Assembly (NCBI GenBank): GCA_020049855.1
Contig: JAGVLJ010000051.1
Location: forward strand, 1 to 32,845
Direction of reading: 5' to 3'
Length of the DNA: 32,845 nt
Origin: Bacteroidia bacterium
GTDB lineage: Bacteria > Bacteroidota > Bacteroidia > UKL13-3
Shown: in pieces, positions 31,397 to 32,845 of the stretch
Layout: each line of letters opens with the position of its first letter
How positions within the stretch are numbered: position 1 is the first letter of the stretch
Notes under the pieces: generated by a model
The model's database searches: none
Seen by the model: the letters and a program-made list of their open reading frames with translations, nothing else
Told to the model about the DNA's origin: nothing
Program-made: the position numbers and the translations under genes

Positions 31397-32122
31397 TTAC
31401 TTATTGATATGATGTGACTTGAGTTGCCAGATATCGCCGTTTTGAAACTCAAAGCGGACAATCCCAATGCCCCTTGACAGATAGAACTTCATTATTCTGT
31501 AGTCATGTAAAAATTGATTCTTTTTTGCTGTTATTAATAAACAAGAAAGCTTTTGTCCATTGATCGTTAATTGTGCTGATGTATCGGTCAGTTGCCTGTC
31601 ATCTGTGTAATTTTGACCCAAATGAAATGGAAAATTAAAAAAATGCCCCATCGAGGCAATGTTTGTCGTTCGAGAGGAATGGAGTACAAACCAGATATCC
31701 CCTCCAAATCTGTTGTCAATAGAAAATTCTTCTCTGCTACCCCAACGGTCAGGTGCATCCCCAAAATAAGTTATGTTGGAATGATTATAAACTATCATAT
31801 AATTATACTTACATACTTCACTTGCCCCATCGACACATTGGTTATTGGTATAGCTTTTAAAAGTGTAATCAAGAGTCAGCGTATCTACAATATTAGAGTC
31901 TAACAATTCAAACTCCCACCAGCTTTCATCAGGAAAAATCAGGTATTCAAAAGCTTCGGGTGGTGCTTCTTTAATTGTTTCGCACTTTACAATACAGGGT
32001 GGTTTATCGGGTCCACAACTAAACCAAGAAGTAGTGAATACTGCTAAAATAATAAGGCAACTAAAAGTCTTTAAGATTTTTAGAAGGGCAGAAGTTTTAC
32101 TGGATTTAAAAGCTGTTTTCAT
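31397..32122 (-). CDS. lipoprotein of unknown function
   Basis: A 241-residue protein. A basic N-terminus and a hydrophobic stretch (about residues 20-35) end at a lipobox-like TTSWFSC, so it is probably a lipoprotein, with cysteines close to the mature start (GPDKPPCIVKC). The mature part is beta-rich and ends with GIGIVRFEFQNGDIWQLKSH. The same ending, GRIRFETFNGEVWNLIDQH, occurs in the frame just upstream (32299-32841), so the two are relatives. The phrase resembles endings of Bacteroidota lipoproteins that report fitted surface values, but no domain name can be given. It precedes the metallopeptidase gene by 14 bases and may help or regulate it. Confidence 0.75.
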   Translation of the reverse strand: MKTAFKSSKTSALLKILKTFSCLIILAVFTTSWFSCGPDKPPCIVKCETIKEAPPEAFEYLIFPDESWWEFELLDSNIVDTLTLDYTFKSYTNNQCVDGASEVCKYNYMIVYNHSNITYFGDAPDRWGSREEFSIDNRFGGDIWFVLHSSRTTNIASMGHFFNFPFHLGQNYTDDRQLTDTSAQLTINGQKLSCLLITAKKNQFLHDYRIMKFYLSRGIGIVRFEFQNGDIWQLKSHHINK

Positions 32123-32166
32123 AAGTCAAAAAAACTCAAACAAAATTCTTTTGGTTAAAAGCACTA

Positions 32167-32196
32167 CAAACGTAACTGAAAAATGCATAAAAGCAA
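32167..32196 (-). promoter_or_regulatory. putative promoter of the lipoprotein-metallopeptidase operon
   Basis: On the minus strand TACGTTTG (complement of 32167-32174) fits TAnnTTTG exactly. TTG (complement of 32194-32196) lies 19 bases upstream of it, a normal -33 spacing. The -7 element is 44 bases before the lipoprotein ATG. Confidence 0.45.
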
Positions 32197-32298
32197 GATG
32201 TGAAAATATGATATGGGAAAAATGACTTTATGATGACTTGTTCGCAAGGCAAAAATTCCCAACATCAATAAAATTGTATTTTTCATAATAGTCCTGTT

Positions 32299-32841
32299 TT
32301 ACTTGATTATGTGCTGATCAATTAAGTTCCAAACCTCGCCGTTAAAAGTTTCAAACCGAATTCGGCCAACGTTTTTTGCCCAAAAAATGCGTTTTTGACC
32401 TTTGCCCCCTCCTCTGTTATTTGAAAAATCTTTGACCTGATAATATTGCTTGTTTTCTACTTCAAGTGAGTCATAAATATTTTCGAGTTTGATAATTTCT
32501 CCGGCTAATATTTCTTCCCAACTTCCAATACTGTCAATTGAATAAAACACGGTTCCACTACCCCCAAAAGGATATCGTTCTGAGACCTGACTCGTTTTTG
32601 AATTTTCACCATTGCTATAATCAGCTATTATGCTAAAACTTGGATTAGCTTTCGTCAAGTCATGACCATAGGAAGACCATTTGGTAAATAAAATTATTCC
32701 TTCATAATCAAATGAAAAACGGTCTTGTTCAGAATAAACTTTTTGATTATAATCATTAGCGTCCGAAATAAATTTAAAATAAAAGGGAGTTACTAACAAC
32801 GTAAACTCCCTTTTTTGTGGAATTTTGCTTTTGCACAACAA
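32299..32841 (-). pseudogene. probably 5'-truncated relative of the adjacent lipoprotein gene
   Basis: The frame is open to the window edge but contains no ATG in about 180 codons; its first possible start is a TTG. From about residue 25 onward it matches the 31397-32122 lipoprotein in layout: a similar middle (FGGSGTVFYSIDS against FGGDIWFVLHSS) and a similar end (GRIRFETFNGEVW against GIVRFEFQNGDIW). The export signal and lipobox are missing. The first 20 or so codons coincide with a terminator hairpin at 32781-32816 that probably serves another gene. I therefore read it as truncated, but a start beyond the window edge cannot be excluded. Confidence 0.5.
32781..32816. terminator. bidirectional terminator-like hairpin
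   Basis: On the plus strand AAAAGGGAGTT (from 32781) pairs with AACTCCCTTTTTT (to 32816). AC/GT extends the stem with one bulged base. T-rich runs follow on both strands. It falls within the open frame of the truncated lipoprotein relative, which argues against that frame being translated through it. Confidence 0.65.
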
Positions 32842-32845
32842 AGAA

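Overview
The window comes from a member of the Bacteroidota, probably a free-living or sludge/sediment Chitinophagales-, Saprospiria- or Flavobacteriales-like lineage. The evidence is moderate-to-low GC, absence of Shine-Dalgarno sites, TAnnTTTG-type -7 promoter elements, two very large secreted proteins ending in type IX secretion (T9SS) sorting domains, a CzcA-TolC fusion, and a small DUF6660-like protein beside it. There are no rRNA or tRNA genes, CRISPR arrays or intact insertion sequences.

Layout. (1) Positions 1-1364 are a graveyard: a multiply frameshifted minus-strand remnant, a Crp/Fnr-like palindrome with a promoter-like element, then a decayed copy of an iron-sulfur-protein leader and a decayed cytochrome c. 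Both decayed pieces resemble intact genes a few kb downstream. (2) 1368-6706 (+) is a compact respiratory operon: outer-membrane porin, monoheme cytochrome lipoprotein, Tat-exported protein with four [4Fe-4S] motifs, ten-helix-type NrfD quinone-interacting subunit, a membrane-anchored beta-sandwich protein of unknown function, and a monoheme cytochrome c. No molybdopterin catalytic subunit is present, so the operon looks like a minimal quinol-to-cytochrome c electron-transfer module. (3) 6783-18768 (-) is a metal and ion homeostasis block: DUF6660-like protein, CzcA-TolC fusion, CzcB adaptor, acyl carrier protein overlapping a membrane-anchored AlbA_2 protein, SulP transporter fused to a beta-carbonic anhydrase, MgtC-like protein, and a Zn/Cd-type P1B ATPase with a substituted phosphorylation motif (DKTRT). 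(4) 18769-19292 holds broken coding fragments only. (5) 19293-21392 (-) is a glycine-rich, Calx-beta, T9SS-sorted surface protein. (6) 21592-24682 (+) is 2-oxoglutarate dehydrogenase E1 (sucA) and a small membrane protein. It meets a convergent LTA-synthase-like sulfatase-fold enzyme (24686-26497, -). (7) 26661-32841 (-) is a secreted gluzincin-type metallopeptidase with beta-helix repeats and a T9SS tail, preceded by a lipoprotein and a probably 5'-truncated relative of that lipoprotein.

How the genes fit together. The first operon probably moves electrons from menaquinol to periplasmic cytochrome c, with an outer-membrane pore for a substrate or product. The middle block combines divalent-metal export from cytoplasm (P1B ATPase) and periplasm (CzcAB-TolC) with bicarbonate/anion transport by a zinc enzyme fusion. 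The right-hand third is surface and secretion biology interrupted by central metabolism. The points most worth a second look are the Mo-less NrfD module with its decayed upstream copy, the DKTRT ATPase, the ACP/AlbA_2 overlapping pair, and the retained internal signal peptide in the CzcA-TolC fusion.
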